Source: a bacterium
GTDB taxonomy: Bacteria; Bacillota; Bacilli; Lactobacillales; Streptococcaceae
Direction: 5' to 3'
Length of the DNA stretch: 64,000 nt
Assembly (NCBI GenBank): GCA_905221505.1
Contig: CAJNDL010000005.1
Coordinates: 1 to 64,000 of the forward strand
Shown piece by piece: positions 16,766 through 28,169 of the stretch; the stretch's first letter is position 1; the number at the start of each line of letters is the position of its first letter. The notes beneath the pieces were generated by a model. It made no database searches and was not told where the DNA came from. It saw nothing but the letters and a program-made list of their open reading frames with translations. A program made the translations under genes and the position numbers.

Positions 16766-18925
16766 ATGGGATTAAAACATCTTGAGGACGTGACTTACTT
16801 CCGTCTCAATAACGAAATCAACCGTCCTGTTAATGGACAAATCATGCTTCATAAAGATAAAGAAGCCTTGGATGCCTTCTTTAAAGAAAATGTAGTTCCA
16901 AACACTATGGTTTTTGATTCAATCAAAGCTAAAATCAACTACCTCATTGAACACAACTACATCGAAACAGCCTTTATCAAGAAATACCGTCCAGAATTTT
17001 TGGAAGAGTTGGCTCAATTTATCAAAGAACAAAACTTCCAATTCAAGTCTTTCATGGCTGCCTATAAATTTTATAATCAATATGCTTTGAAAACCAACGA
17101 CGGTGAATATTATCTTGAAAGTATGGAAGACCGTGTCTTCTTTAACGCCCTTTATTTTGCTGACGGTGATGAGGCGATTGCAATCGATATTGCCAATGAA
17201 ATCATCCACCAACGCTACCAACCAGCTACTCCTTCCTTCTTGAATGCTGGACGTGCTCGTCGTGGAGAGTTGGTATCTTGTTTCTTGATTCAGGTCACAG
17301 ATGATATGAACTCTATCGGACGATCTATCAACTCTGCCCTTCAACTTTCACGTATCGGTGGTGGTGTGGGCATTACCCTCAGCAACCTTCGTGAAGCTGG
17401 TGCACCTATCAAGGGCTATGAAGGTGCTGCTTCTGGAGTCGTACCTGTTATGAAACTCTTCGAAGACAGCTTCTCTTACTCCAACCAACTCGGACAACGT
17501 CAAGGTGCCGGTGTTGTTTACCTCAATGTCTTTCACCCAGATATCATCGCCTTCCTTTCCACTAAGAAAGAAAACGCCGATGAAAAAGTTCGTGTTAAGA
17601 CCCTTTCACTTGGTGTTGTGGTGCCCGATAAATTCTACGAATTAGCACGTAAAAATGAAGAAATGTACCTCTTCAGTCCTTACTCTGTAGAACTTGAATA
17701 TGGTGTACCATTCAACTATATCGACATCACTGAAAAATACGATGAATTGGTCGCAAATCCAAATATCCGCAAGACAAAAATCAAGGCCCGTGATTTGGAA
17801 ACTGAAATTTCTAAATTGCAACAAGAATCTGGCTACCCTTATGTAGTCAACATTGATACGGCTAACCGTGCAAACCCAGTTGATGGTAAGATTATTATGA
17901 GTAACTTGTGTTCTGAGATTCTTCAAGTTCAAGAACCAAGCTTGATCAACGATGCTCAAGAATTCCTTCAAATGGGAACGGACGTTTCATGTAACCTTGG
18001 TTCAACCAACGTAGTTAACATGATGACTTCACCTGACTTTGGTCGTTCTATCCGTGCTATGGTTCGTGCCCTTACTTTCGTTACAGATAGTTCGCACATC
18101 GTAGCTGTTCCTACCATCGACCACGGAAATAGCCAAGCTCATACCTTTGGTCTTGGTGCAATGGGACTTCACAGCTACCTTGCCCAACAATTGATTGAAT
18201 ATGGATCGCCTGAGTCTGTTGAATTTACAAGCATCTACTTCATGCTCATGAACTACTGGACCTTGGTTGAGTCAAACAATATTGCGCGTGAACGTGGTAT
18301 CACCTTCCACAACTTTGAAAAATCAGACTATGCTAACGGAAGTTACTTCGACAAGTATGTAACTGGCGAATTTATTCCAAAATCAGACCGTGTTAAAGAA
18401 CTCTTCAAAGATGTCTTTATCCCAAGTGCTGCTGACTGGGCTGAACTTCGTGACAAGGTTCAAGCAGATGGACTTTACCACCAAAACCGCCTTGCTGTAG
18501 CGCCAAATGGTTCTATCAGTTACATCAACGACGTTTCTGCTTCTATCCACCCGATTACGCAACGTATCGAAGAACGTCAAGAAAAGAAAATCGGGAAAAT
18601 CTACTACCCTGCTGCTGGCTTGTCAACAGATACTATTCCTTACTACACTTCTGCCTACGACATGGATATGCGTAAGGTGATTGATGTTTACGCTGCTGCG
18701 ACTGAGCACGTGGACCAAGGACTTTCACTCACTCTCTTCATGCGTAGTGACATTCCAAAAGGGCTTTACGAATGGAAGAAAGAAAACAAACAAACGACAC
18801 GTGACTTGTCTATCCTTCGTAACTATGCCTTTAACAAGGGAATCAAGTCTATCTACTACGTCCGTACCTTTACAGATGATGGTGGAGAAGTCGGTGCCAA
18901 CCAATGTGAAAGCTGTGTGATTTAA
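16766..18925 (+). CDS. nrdE: Class Ib ribonucleoside-diphosphate reductase, alpha subunit
   Basis: A 719-aa catalytic subunit reducing ribonucleoside diphosphates to deoxyribonucleotides under aerobic conditions. It starts directly with the NrdE N-terminal domain and lacks the ATP-cone of class Ia. The first redox Cys is in RRGELVSCFLIQ, the catalytic N-x-C-x-E motif is NLCSEI near residue 380, and the C-terminal redox pair is CESC in the last seven residues. It belongs to the nrdHE transcript; the partner nrdF follows after its own promoter. Confidence 0.97.
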   Translation: MGLKHLEDVTYFRLNNEINRPVNGQIMLHKDKEALDAFFKENVVPNTMVFDSIKAKINYLIEHNYIETAFIKKYRPEFLEELAQFIKEQNFQFKSFMAAYKFYNQYALKTNDGEYYLESMEDRVFFNALYFADGDEAIAIDIANEIIHQRYQPATPSFLNAGRARRGELVSCFLIQVTDDMNSIGRSINSALQLSRIGGGVGITLSNLREAGAPIKGYEGAASGVVPVMKLFEDSFSYSNQLGQRQGAGVVYLNVFHPDIIAFLSTKKENADEKVRVKTLSLGVVVPDKFYELARKNEEMYLFSPYSVELEYGVPFNYIDITEKYDELVANPNIRKTKIKARDLETEISKLQQESGYPYVVNIDTANRANPVDGKIIMSNLCSEILQVQEPSLINDAQEFLQMGTDVSCNLGSTNVVNMMTSPDFGRSIRAMVRALTFVTDSSHIVAVPTIDHGNSQAHTFGLGAMGLHSYLAQQLIEYGSPESVEFTSIYFMLMNYWTLVESNNIARERGITFHNFEKSDYANGSYFDKYVTGEFIPKSDRVKELFKDVFIPSAADWAELRDKVQADGLYHQNRLAVAPNGSISYINDVSASIHPITQRIEERQEKKIGKIYYPAAGLSTDTIPYYTSAYDMDMRKVIDVYAAATEHVDQGLSLTLFMRSDIPKGLYEWKKENKQTTRDLSILRNYAFNKGIKSIYYVRTFTDDGGEVGANQCESCVI

Positions 18926-19012
18926 TCCTTGCTTGAGGAAACTACATTTTCTCAGATTAGCAATTCATTTATCAGACTAAACTGGAATAAGCATCTATAC
19001 TATGAAAAAACC

Positions 19013-19036
19013 AAAAAGTCGGGCTTCCGACTTTTT
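19013..19036 (+). terminator. Terminator of nrdHE
   Basis: Perfect arms AAAAAGTCGG (19013-19022) and CCGACTTTTT (19027-19036) with loop GCTT, about 90 bases after the nrdE stop. Confidence 0.85.
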
Positions 19037-19062
19037 GTGCGATACTCCTCTGGAATTATGAT
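19034..19062 (+). promoter_or_regulatory. nrdF promoter
   Basis: TTTGTG (19034-19039), 17 bases, TATGAT (19057-19062), running out of the nrdHE terminator. It explains how nrdF is expressed after a terminator. I see no NrdR box as good as those before nrdH. Confidence 0.5.
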
Positions 19063-19114
19063 AAAATAGAAATAATTGTGAGTTCGCAATATTAAACACA
19101 GAAAGAGATTTCAA

Positions 19115-20077
19115 ATGGAAACTTACTACAAAGCCATTAACTGGAATGCCATCGAAGATGTCATCGACAAATCAACTTGGGAAAAGCTGACCGAGCAATT
19201 TTGGCTCGATACACGTATTCCCTTGTCAAATGACTTGGATGACTGGAGAAAGCTATCAAATGTAGAAAAAGACTTAGTTGGAAAAGTCTTTGGTGGTTTA
19301 ACCCTTCTCGACACTATGCAATCTGAAACTGGGGTTCAAGCCCTTCGCGCAGACATCCGTACACCACATGAGGAAGCTGTTTTCAATAACATCCAATTTA
19401 TGGAATCTGTCCATGCTAAATCTTACTCATCAATCTTCTCTACCCTGAATACCAAAGCTGAGATTGAAGAAATTTTTGAATGGACCAATACCAATCCTTA
19501 TCTGCAAAAGAAGGCTGAGATTGTCAACGAAATCTACCTAAACGGTAGCCCACTTGAAAAGAAAGTTGCCAGTGTCTTCCTCGAAACCTTCCTCTTCTAC
19601 TCTGGTTTCTTCACTCCCCTCTATTATCTTGGGAACAACAAACTAGCCAACGTTGCAGAAATTATTAAATTGATTATTCGTGACGAATCTGTTCACGGAA
19701 CCTACATCGGATATAAATTCCAACTTGGTTTTAATGAATTACCTGAAGAAGAGCAAGAAAAGCTAAAAGAATGGATGTACGACCTGCTCTACACTCTTTA
19801 TGAAAATGAAGAAGGCTACACAGAAAGCCTCTATGACGGTGTTGGTTGGACGGAAGAAGTTAAAACCTTCCTTCGCTACAATGCTAACAAGGCACTCATG
19901 AACCTGGGACAAGATCCACTCTTCCCAGACTCAGCAGATGATGTCAACCCAATCGTCATGAACGGTATTTCAACAGGAACATCTAACCACGACTTCTTCT
20001 CTCAAGTCGGAAATGGTTACCTTCTTGGCGAAGTTGAAGCCATGCAAGACGATGACTACAACTACGGTTTGGACTAA
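19115..20077 (+). CDS. nrdF: Class Ib ribonucleotide reductase, beta subunit
   Basis: A 320-aa radical-generating subunit. Metal-ligand segments are visible in order: an early LDTMQSETGVQ with Glu, NIQFMESVHAKSYSS with Glu and His, then ETFLFYSGFF and RDESVHGTYIG. The length is normal for NrdF. It works with NrdE and NrdH; the di-metal/tyrosyl cofactor is normally manganese loaded with NrdI. It is transcribed separately from nrdHE. Confidence 0.97.
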   Translation: METYYKAINWNAIEDVIDKSTWEKLTEQFWLDTRIPLSNDLDDWRKLSNVEKDLVGKVFGGLTLLDTMQSETGVQALRADIRTPHEEAVFNNIQFMESVHAKSYSSIFSTLNTKAEIEEIFEWTNTNPYLQKKAEIVNEIYLNGSPLEKKVASVFLETFLFYSGFFTPLYYLGNNKLANVAEIIKLIIRDESVHGTYIGYKFQLGFNELPEEEQEKLKEWMYDLLYTLYENEEGYTESLYDGVGWTEEVKTFLRYNANKALMNLGQDPLFPDSADDVNPIVMNGISTGTSNHDFFSQVGNGYLLGEVEAMQDDDYNYGLD

Positions 20078-20101
20078 GTCATCTATTTTATGAGTGATAA
20101 C

Positions 20102-20139
20102 AAATATCATGGTTTGTTTAAAACAACCATGATATTTTT
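20102..20139 (+). terminator. Terminator of nrdF
   Basis: Arms AAATATCATGGTT (20102-20114) and AACCATGATATTT (20125-20137), 13 bp, then more T residues. Confidence 0.85.
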
Positions 20140-20165
20140 GTTTTTGTTTTCTTTTGTTTTTTAAA

Positions 20166-20194
20166 TTGATTGATTGAATACTTTATGATAAAAT
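20166..20194 (+). promoter_or_regulatory. lacR promoter
   Basis: TTGATT (20166-20171), 17 bases, TAAAAT (20189-20194), about 25 bases before the lacR start. Confidence 0.6.
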
Positions 20195-20219
20195 AGTAAT
20201 AGAAATAGAGGTGATAACG

Positions 20220-20987
20220 ATGCTAAAGCAGGAAAAACTAGATAATATTCTAGAAACAGTAAATACAAAGGGAACAATTACTGTAAAAGAAATCATGACT
20301 CGCCTGGATGTATCAGATATGACTGCTAGACGCTACTTGCAAGAGTTGGCAGACAAGGATCTACTTGTTCGTGTGCACGGTGGAGCTGAGAAAATTCGTA
20401 CAGGTTCTATTTTAAACAATGAACGTTCCAATATTGAAAAACAAAGCTTACAAATCGCAGAAAAACAAGAAATCAGCCGTTTTGCAGGCCATTTAATCGA
20501 TGAAGGAGAAACCATTTTTATCGGCCCAGGTACAACCTTGGAATCTTTTGCCCGTGAACTTCCAATCGATAATATTCGTGTTGTAACAAACAGTTTACCA
20601 GTTTTTCTCATCCTAAACGAACGAAAACTAACAGATTTGATTTTAATTGGTGGAAACTATCGCTCTATCACTGGAGCCTTTGTGGGAACACTAACCTTGC
20701 AAAACTTGGCCAATCTTCAATTTTCTAAAGCTTTCGTTAGCTGTAATGGTATTCAGGACAATGCGATTGCGACCTTTAGTGAAGAGGAAGGCGAATCTCA
20801 ACGCATCGCCCTCAATAATTCCAATAAAAAATACTTACTAGCTGACCATAGTAAGTTCAATAAATTTGATTTCTATACCTTCTACAATATCTCTGATATT
20901 GATACCATCGTTTCAGATTCTAAACTGAGCAAAGAAACCTTTGAACAACTTTCAAAACAAACAAAAATTATTCTTTCTAAACCATAA
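20220..20987 (+). CDS. lacR: Lactose phosphotransferase system repressor (DeoR family)
   Basis: A 255-aa DeoR-family repressor. The N-terminal winged helix-turn-helix has VKEIMTRLDVSDMTARRYLQEL, and the C-terminal sugar-phosphate sensor has an FIGPGTTLESFA loop and a VTNSLPVF strand. In streptococci and staphylococci LacR is released by tagatose-6-phosphate. The start at 20220 is chosen because AGAGGTG lies 8 bases upstream; a GTG at 20211 falls inside that site. It converges with lacG and lies next to the operon it should control. Confidence 0.9.
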   Translation: MLKQEKLDNILETVNTKGTITVKEIMTRLDVSDMTARRYLQELADKDLLVRVHGGAEKIRTGSILNNERSNIEKQSLQIAEKQEISRFAGHLIDEGETIFIGPGTTLESFARELPIDNIRVVTNSLPVFLILNERKLTDLILIGGNYRSITGAFVGTLTLQNLANLQFSKAFVSCNGIQDNAIATFSEEEGESQRIALNNSNKKYLLADHSKFNKFDFYTFYNISDIDTIVSDSKLSKETFEQLSKQTKIILSKP

Positions 20988-21008
20988 AACTGAGGATTGA
21001 TAAAATAT

Positions 21009-21057
21009 AAAATGCGTCACATCAAGAAAATAAGAATCTTGATATGACGCATTTTTT
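21009..21057 (+). terminator. Terminator of lacR (possibly bidirectional)
   Basis: A long hairpin opens with AAAATGCGTCA (21009-21019) and closes with TGACGCATTTTTT (21045-21057); an inner ATCAAGA pairs with TCTTGAT. A/T runs on both sides let it serve the leftward 85-aa gene too. Confidence 0.8.
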
Positions 21058-21087
21058 GATGAAGATTTTTACAAAGAGTTTCCTACT

Positions 21088-21345
21088 TTATGATTGTTGA
21101 AACGGCATAAAATCTGAATCAAAGGAGATATTATCCCGTTCTTCAGGACTGATAAAATTTAAAAAGATATTTTTAAATTCTTCCAGCTCATAATCTGAAT
21201 GGCAAATCCATTCTTTACCAGTCGAGACATACCATTTTCCGAGACTTTTCAATTCTTCATTCGTCAAATGCGGTATTTGAGAACATTTTTCGAAATTTAT
21301 AATATAAACTTTTTCATAAATAGATTGGATAAAATCTTTGAACAT
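21088..21345 (-). CDS. Hypothetical protein of 85 aa after lacG
   Basis: A small acidic, aromatic-rich protein with no membrane segment and no motif that I recognise; it contains GKWYVSTGKEWICHSDYELEEF. It starts 42 bases after the lacG stop with a GAGGCAGAAAG ribosome site and is the last gene of the leftward lac transcript. A hypothetical gene stands at the same place in pneumococcus as I recall it. No function can be assigned. Confidence 0.65.
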   Translation of the reverse strand: MFKDFIQSIYEKVYIINFEKCSQIPHLTNEELKSLGKWYVSTGKEWICHSDYELEEFKNIFLNFISPEERDNISFDSDFMPFQQS

Positions 21346-21387
21346 CTTTCTGCCTCACTAGAATTCTATATCTAATTACTAATTCTA

Positions 21388-22803
<1,416 letters not shown>

Positions 22804-22896
22804 CTATTTCTTGATTTAAAATAAAGTAAAAGTGAGAGGAGAGGAGTCAGTGAGCCATCCTTCTCCATCTCACTTCTTGTACCAAGTCACCTAATT

Positions 22897-23020
22897 GTGA
22901 CATGAGAAGATAAAAACAATATCTTTTTACCGACGAATTAATAAGGCGATTAGGAAATTCGCCATAGCGATTTCCGTAACGAGAGGAAACTATTTCATAG
23001 TCTCTATTATTAATCGAATT
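22897..23020 (-). repeat. Copy A of a 124-bp tandem repeat in the lacE-lacG spacer
   Basis: Matches the adjacent 23021-23144 unit along its whole length without a gap, with scattered substitutions. It contains a hairpin GGAAATTCGC-CATA-GCGATTTCC at 22953-22975. It even repeats the last codons and stop of lacE, so it arose by duplication from the lacE end. This copy has diverged more in the outer hairpin. Confidence 0.85.
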
Positions 23021-23144
23021 GTGACATGAGGAGGTAAAAACGATATCTTTTTACCGACGAATTAACAAGGCGATTAGGAAATTCGCCATAGCGATTTCCG
23101 TAACGATAGGAGACTATTTTATAGTCCCTATCGTTAATCGAATT
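23021..23144 (-). repeat. Copy B of the 124-bp tandem repeat, overlapping the lacE stop
   Basis: Same period as copy A (124 bp). It holds three hairpins: GGTAAAAA-N7-TTTTTACC (23033-23055), GGAAATTCGC-CATA-GCGATTTCC (23077-23099), and a long one at 23102-23135 starting at the lacE stop codon. None is followed by a T run, so it looks like an mRNA processing or stability structure and not a terminator. Confidence 0.85.
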
Positions 23145-24825
23145 GAGCTTGTACGAATGCAAGAGCACCTTTTCCATCACGAGTTAATTTGATGTATTGA
23201 GCCCCTTCTGTCTTGGCAAGTTTAATACCAAGTTTATCTGTTTCTGCTTTCATATCTTCAAAGTTTGAAGCAACTTGAGGAGCAAGGATAACAAGATCAA
23301 ACTCTGGCAACATTTCACGGTGAGCACCATAGCCACCTGCTGCTGCTTTCACAGGAACATTGTACTCTGCAGCTGCCTTGTTCAAAGCATTTGCAAGAAG
23401 TCCACTTGTCCCTCCACCAGCACAAAGAACAAGGACATTTGTTTCTTTAGTAATTGTATTTTGAGCTGCTTCTACACCTGCTTTTTCAAGAATAGCATCT
23501 GCTTTTGCAGTGTTGAAGTTTGCAGCAACTTTTTCTTTCAATTCATCATTAGACTTACCTGAACGTTCTTCTTCAAGAATTTGTTCATCATAAACTTTAA
23601 GGAATGGATAGTAAATGACAACGTCAACCACAATTAGAAGGGCGGCAAGAATGAATGATAGCACTTGGAAATTCGTACCAAGAACTAGACCTAGTGGAGC
23701 TGGAGTTGTCCATGGTAGATTAGCAGTAAATGAGTTCATTCCAAGTGTTTCAATAAAGAATTTGAAGATCCATACGTTTGCGATTGGAGCAAAGATAAAT
23801 GGAATGAAGAAGATTGGGTTTAATACAAGCGGTGCACCAAACAAGATTGGTTCGTTTACACCAAAGAAGGTTGGAACTACTGAAGCACGACCGATTGCAC
23901 GGTTACGTTTTGATTTTGTTAACCACATGAACATGAATGGAACAACCAGTGTCGCACCAGTACCACCCATGGTAACGATAAACATTTGTGTACCAGAAGT
24001 AAGAATCTTGTCTGCATGCATCCCTTGTTGGAGAAGGTTCAAGTTGACTTCAGCATTTGCATAGGTAATAGCTGCGATAGCAGGCTCAACGATAGATGGA
24101 CCATGGATACCAACAAACCAGAAGAAGGCAAAGGCACCAAAGATAATGGTAATACCTAGATAACCATCAGCAGCAGAGAATAATGGTGCAAAGAATTTAC
24201 CGATTGATTCTGCTACACTAGCACCAACAAAATGACGAGCTAGTAAATCAAGAGCATAAAGAGAAACAACTGATAGAGTGAATGGAATCACATCTTTAAA
24301 GACTTGTGAGATATTTGGTGGAACTTCGTCAGGCATACGAATAGTGACGTTGTTCTTAACACAAACCTTATAGATGGCTACGGTAACAAAGGCAGCAAGG
24401 AAGGCTGAAAGCAAACCTTTTGTCCCCAAGAATCCAGTAGCTAGGCCATTTTCGATAGGATCAGCTGCCAACATCAACAAACCAACAATTGCTGCCAACA
24501 ATGTTGACATATAATTGATTTGATTGGTTTTCTCCATGCTACGGTTTACTGAGTCGGTCAATGACTTAGCTGTTGTACCAGCTACCAAGAGAGCCAGAAT
24601 ACCCATTGAATAGCTGTAAGGTTTCATAAGAAAGGCTACAACTTCATCAGACCATTTAAAGCCCCATGAGTTTGGTACAAAAGCAATCAAGATAAAGATA
24701 CTTGAGAAGAGAATAACAGGCATACCTGCAATGAAACCATCACGAATGGCACGAAGGTAGATATTACGAGATAGCTTCTCAAAGAAAGGCTTTCCTCTCT
24801 CGATAAATGCAATTAATTTATTCAT
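23134..24825 (-). CDS. lacE: Lactose-specific PTS EIICB component
   Basis: A 563-aa membrane transporter that imports lactose and phosphorylates it to lactose-6-P. The N-terminal EIIC domain has about ten membrane segments with [10 protein letters not shown] and a [10 protein letters not shown] motif. A charged linker follows (around residues 435-465), then the cytosolic EIIB domain with [14 protein letters not shown], whose Cys carries the phosphate. The start overlaps the lacF stop by one base. The 3' end was the source of the tandem repeat that follows. Confidence 0.96.
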   Translation of the reverse strand: MNKLIAFIERGKPFFEKLSRNIYLRAIRDGFIAGMPVILFSSIFILIAFVPNSWGFKWSDEVVAFLMKPYSYSMGILALLVAGTTAKSLTDSVNRSMEKTNQINYMSTLLAAIVGLLMLAADPIENGLATGFLGTKGLLSAFLAAFVTVAIYKVCVKNNVTIRMPDEVPPNISQVFKDVIPFTLSVVSLYALDLLARHFVGASVAESIGKFFAPLFSAADGYLGITIIFGAFAFFWFVGIHGPSIVEPAIAAITYANAEVNLNLLQQGMHADKILTSGTQMFIVTMGGTGATLVVPFMFMWLTKSKRNRAIGRASVVPTFFGVNEPILFGAPLVLNPIFFIPFIFAPIANVWIFKFFIETLGMNSFTANLPWTTPAPLGLVLGTNFQVLSFILAALLIVVDVVIYYPFLKVYDEQILEEERSGKSNDELKEKVAANFNTAKADAILEKAGVEAAQNTITKETNVLVLCAGGGTSGLLANALNKAAAEYNVPVKAAAGGYGAHREMLPEFDLVILAPQVASNFEDMKAETDKLGIKLAKTEGAQYIKLTRDGKGALAFVQAQFD

Positions 24826-25142
24826 TATTTAACTCCTCTCTTGTAGAGTTCAATTAAGTGGTGCATCAAATCTTTTAATAAGATGGTGGTCATCAAGTGG
24901 TCTTGGCCATGCATCATGGTTACACTATAAGCTAAATCTTCACCAGCTGCTTCCTTAGTCAATAGACTTGTTTGCGCGTGGTGAGCTTCAGCAATGCAAG
25001 AACCAGCTTCCTCAACTAGGCTATCCGCTTTTGCAAAATCACCAGCTTCAGCAGCCTTCAAGGCTTCCAATAGTTTTGAACGAGCATCTCCAGCATAGGC
25101 TACGATTTCAAAACCTAACAATGTTACTTCTTCTCTATTCAT
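24825..25142 (-). CDS. lacF: Lactose-specific PTS EIIA component
   Basis: A 105-aa three-helix EIIA of the lactose/cellobiose family. It carries phosphate from HPr to LacE on the His in the [12 protein letters not shown] segment near residue 78. The AHHAQTSLL helix is typical. It is translated between lacT and lacE in the lacTFEG transcript. Confidence 0.96.
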   Translation of the reverse strand: MNREEVTLLGFEIVAYAGDARSKLLEALKAAEAGDFAKADSLVEEAGSCIAEAHHAQTSLLTKEAAGEDLAYSVTMMHGQDHLMTTILLKDLMHHLIELYKRGVK

Positions 25143-25177
25143 GATAGAATTCTCCTTATATAGTTTTAAATAAATTT

Positions 25178-26014
25178 TTATGACAATAAACGTTGGATAT
25201 GTAGAACTAGATAAACTCGTTCACTCTTATACAAATCAAGACCTGTATGTTGCGTAATCACATCATAGATCTTGGAACCAATCTCGAAGGCTTTTGGATA
25301 GGATTGTTTGATATGGTCTTCCATATCCAGAAGTGATTGGTTATCATCTCTAGAGCGGTCTAAATAATCCAAGAAATAATTCAAATGGATCATAAAGCGA
25401 TCATAGAAATGGTTATTCTCTTTGGTTCGTTGAATTGCATAGTCCTTTAGCACTTCTTCAACATTTCTGAGAATTTCTTTCCTCTTATCAATCGATTCAA
25501 CTATTTGGACTTCATTCTCACCCTCAGCATTGATGAAATGATAGGCAATCCGAATAATTTCGTCCTCAGGGAAATGATCTGCTAGCTTCTGACGGTAAAT
25601 TTCAAAAGCTTCATTTGCGATTTGAAAAGCGACAGGATACTTGGCAGAAATATCTGGCAGATTGCTATCCTTGTACCTTCCTTGTGCTAGAGCTTGGTAA
25701 GAACAGTAAATATGATCTGTCAAGGTTACATAGAGATACTCTTGAATCGGATAATGATATTTCTTTGATAGCTTATCAATGATTTCATAAGTCACTGTGA
25801 TAAAATCAAGCGGAACATCTTTGAGGAGAGCCATAAAGTTTTCTCTTGACTCTTCGGTCTTCATCCGAAAGATTTTCTCAACCTGATGTTCAGCAATCAA
25901 ATCCCCCTTCTTTTTCCCAAATGCAATCCCCTTACCAATCACAATCACTTCTTCTCCTTTATCATTTCTGACAAGCGAGACATTGTGATTCATTGGATTT
26001 AGAATTCGATACAT
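25178..26014 (-). CDS. lacT: BglG-family transcription antiterminator LacT
   Basis: A 278-aa antiterminator with an RNA-binding CAT domain (about residues 1-55, opening [15 protein letters not shown] with the [12 protein letters not shown] loop) and two PTS regulation domains carrying histidines (around [11 protein letters not shown] and [13 protein letters not shown]). Dephosphorylated by active lactose PTS flux, it binds its RNA target and stops the leader terminator from forming. It has a strong AAAGGAGG ribosome site. An antiterminator target, a terminator and a promoter lie directly upstream. Confidence 0.93.
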   Translation of the reverse strand: MYRILNPMNHNVSLVRNDKGEEVIVIGKGIAFGKKKGDLIAEHQVEKIFRMKTEESRENFMALLKDVPLDFITVTYEIIDKLSKKYHYPIQEYLYVTLTDHIYCSYQALAQGRYKDSNLPDISAKYPVAFQIANEAFEIYRQKLADHFPEDEIIRIAYHFINAEGENEVQIVESIDKRKEILRNVEEVLKDYAIQRTKENNHFYDRFMIHLNYFLDYLDRSRDDNQSLLDMEDHIKQSYPKAFEIGSKIYDVITQHTGLDLYKSERVYLVLHIQRLLS

Positions 26015-26051
26015 GTCAACCTCCTTTTATATTTTAAAGGTATATGAGTAT

Positions 26052-26107
26052 AAAAAATGACCACAAATGAACTAGAAAATCAGCCGATTTCTAATTCACC
26101 TGTGATC
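26052..26107 (-). terminator. Leader terminator controlled by LacT
   Basis: On the minus strand a long hairpin opens with GATCACAGGTGAA, closes with TTCATTTGTGGTC and is followed by ATTTTTT. It lies between the promoter and lacT and its first bases are shared with the antiterminator target. Confidence 0.8.
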
Positions 26108-26134
26108 ATGCCTAATATTACTTAGTAACACTCA
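26104..26134 (-). promoter_or_regulatory. LacT ribonucleic antiterminator (RAT) target
   Basis: On the minus strand GTGTTACT, then 10 bases, then AGGCATGATC. This is the TGTTACT...AGGCA core of BglG/SacY-family RAT hairpins, overlapping the foot of the leader terminator as the mechanism requires. Confidence 0.75.
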
Positions 26135-26156
26135 CCTTGTATTAACTTGTGATTTA

Positions 26157-26193
26157 AGTATAGCACAAGTAAGTTATTTTGTAAACCTTTACA
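26157..26193 (-). promoter_or_regulatory. lacTFEG promoter with overlapping cre-like site
   Basis: Minus strand: TTTACA (26180-26185), 17 bases, TATACT (26157-26162). TGTAAAGGTTTACA (26180-26193) covers the -35; it is nearly palindromic and fits cre except for GG in place of CG at the centre. Confidence 0.7.
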
Positions 26194-26247
26194 TGCAACT
26201 TTTTTAAAAATTTTTTAGATTCATGTTCCTAACCTAGGAGGACTTTC

Positions 26248-27228
26248 TTACACGCGTTCTTTCCATGAAGTCGCTGTTGTTTGAAGAACTTTGTTGAGTT
26301 CATCAATATTTTCAAAACCTGTTGTGCGTAGCCATTCGCGAGCTGCTGCTTCACCATCTTTGATGTAAGCTTCAACTGATCCAGCCCATGTTGCACGTCC
26401 ACAAAGAACTCCGTTGAAGTTTGCACCTGATTCATGGGCAAATACAAGAGTATCTTGGAAGAGTTTAGCTGATACACCAGCACTCAAGTAGATGTATGGC
26501 AAGTTAGTTGCTTCATCTTGTGCTTTGAAGAAGGCTGCTGCTTCTTCACGAGTATAAACTACTTCACCTTCAGCGAAACCTTCAACATATTTAATGTTAA
26601 CAGGGACTTCCACTTTCAAGACATCAATGTTAAAGCGTGGGTCTGAGAAGACTTTCATAGCACCAATAACTTTGTGTGGTTTTACTTTCGCGTATTCTAC
26701 AGAACCTGCGTCCGCAATTTTTTCATCGTAAGCAAGGATTTCAAGGAAAAATGGGATATCTTCAGCCACACACTCTGAGCCGATACGTTCGATGTAAGCT
26801 TGTTTTTCTTGGTTAAGTTCGTCTGAGCTATCTACATCATAGTAAAGCAAGAATTTAACTGCATCTGCACCTTCTTCTTTGATACGTTTTGCAGACCAAA
26901 CATCCAAGCAGTCTGGCAAACGTTTTGTACTTGTTGTATCATAACCTGTTTTTTCATAAGCAAGGAGAAGACCAGCTTTTTCATCAAGAGCTTTAGTTGC
27001 TGGAAGTCCATACTCAGGGTCAAGAAGCATTGATGAAGCGTATTTAGTCAATTCATCTGCTACCAAAACTTTAAGTTCTTCCATTTGAGCTACAGTTGGT
27101 TCTTCTGTTTGGTGTTGAGCCATGAGGCGTTTCAAAGCACCACGTTGGTCAAATGCAAGAGCTGAGATGATTCCATTTTCATCAGAAAGTTTTTCTAAGC
27201 GTGCACGTTTTTGTTCTGTTAAAGCCAT
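26248..27228 (-). CDS. lacD: Tagatose 1,6-diphosphate aldolase
   Basis: A 326-aa class I (Schiff-base) aldolase splitting tagatose-1,6-bisphosphate into DHAP and glyceraldehyde-3-P. The N-terminal [16 protein letters not shown] segment is characteristic of LacD. The Schiff-base Lys is expected in the VLKVEVPVN strand near residue 205. It is the last gene of lacABCD, two bases after lacC. Confidence 0.95.
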   Translation of the reverse strand: MALTEQKRARLEKLSDENGIISALAFDQRGALKRLMAQHQTEEPTVAQMEELKVLVADELTKYASSMLLDPEYGLPATKALDEKAGLLLAYEKTGYDTTSTKRLPDCLDVWSAKRIKEEGADAVKFLLYYDVDSSDELNQEKQAYIERIGSECVAEDIPFFLEILAYDEKIADAGSVEYAKVKPHKVIGAMKVFSDPRFNIDVLKVEVPVNIKYVEGFAEGEVVYTREEAAAFFKAQDEATNLPYIYLSAGVSAKLFQDTLVFAHESGANFNGVLCGRATWAGSVEAYIKDGEAAAREWLRTTGFENIDELNKVLQTTATSWKERV

Positions 27229-27229
27229 T

Positions 27230-28159
27230 TTATACCTCTTTTACTATTAATTGATCATATAGAGCTTGATAGTTGGCCATGTTGACATGACCAGTCATTT
27301 TTTCTTGAGCATTGAGCATACCAAGGACATTTGCCTTGATGAGTAATTCTGCATCCGATTCTTTATGAAGTAGTCCTGAAGAAATCCCTGCTACAGTAGA
27401 GTCTCCAGATCCAACAGGATTTACCACCTGAATTCTAGGAATATCTACCTTGTAGAAGGTGTCACCATGTTTGGCAAAGGCACCATTAGCACCAAGTGAA
27501 ACGATAATCCATTCAATTCCTGCAAACAAAGGTTCTTGAAGGACTTCTTTTAATTCATCCAAATCCTCAGAAACTTCTCTTCCTAGAAGCTGAGATAATT
27601 CCTCATTATTTGGTTTGATGACTGTTGGTTTATGTGGTGATTCAAGAACCGCCTGAAGAGCTGCACCAGAGCAGTCCAAAACAACAGGCTTGCCAGCTTG
27701 ATTAGCAAGTTCTACCAAGCTCGCATAGTAATCAACTGGAAGGCCAGCTGGGAGACTACCTGAGATAGCTACTACTTCAACTGACTCCAGGAGATTTTTG
27801 AAATGTTCCAAAAAGTCTTGACCTTCCTGTTCTAAAACTACAGGACCTTTTTCAAGAACTTCTGTTTGGTTGTCTCCATGGAGAATAGCGATACAGTTAC
27901 GAGTTTCTCCCTGAATAGAGAAGAAATCTTTCTTAACGTTATCATCGATATGTTCAACCAAAAACTCACCAAGTTTACCACCTACTAAACCAGTAGCAAG
28001 AACAGAATCACCAAATTCTGAAAGCACTCGTGTAACATTGAGGCCCTTACCACCAGCCGTTTTGGTTACATCCACCACACGATTGACAGTATCAATCTTC
28101 AACTCATCCAAGGGATAGGAAATATCGATGGATGGGTTCATTGTGACTGTTAAAATCAT
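27230..28159 (-). CDS. lacC: Tagatose-6-phosphate kinase
   Basis: A 309-aa PfkB-family sugar kinase. The N-terminal [13 protein letters not shown] substrate motif and the C-terminal [20 protein letters not shown]/anion-hole motif with the catalytic Asp are present. It phosphorylates tagatose-6-P with ATP in the galactose-6-P branch. It sits between lacB and lacD. Confidence 0.94.
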   Translation of the reverse strand: MILTVTMNPSIDISYPLDELKIDTVNRVVDVTKTAGGKGLNVTRVLSEFGDSVLATGLVGGKLGEFLVEHIDDNVKKDFFSIQGETRNCIAILHGDNQTEVLEKGPVVLEQEGQDFLEHFKNLLESVEVVAISGSLPAGLPVDYYASLVELANQAGKPVVLDCSGAALQAVLESPHKPTVIKPNNEELSQLLGREVSEDLDELKEVLQEPLFAGIEWIIVSLGANGAFAKHGDTFYKVDIPRIQVVNPVGSGDSTVAGISSGLLHKESDAELLIKANVLGMLNAQEKMTGHVNMANYQALYDQLIVKEV

Positions 28160-28169
28160 AGGTCACCTC

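Noticed and set aside
22804..23133. The lacE-lacG repeats as a CRISPR array or riboswitch
   Set aside because: There are only two long, directly adjacent copies without spacers, and no known aptamer core; a tandem duplication of the lacE end explains it.
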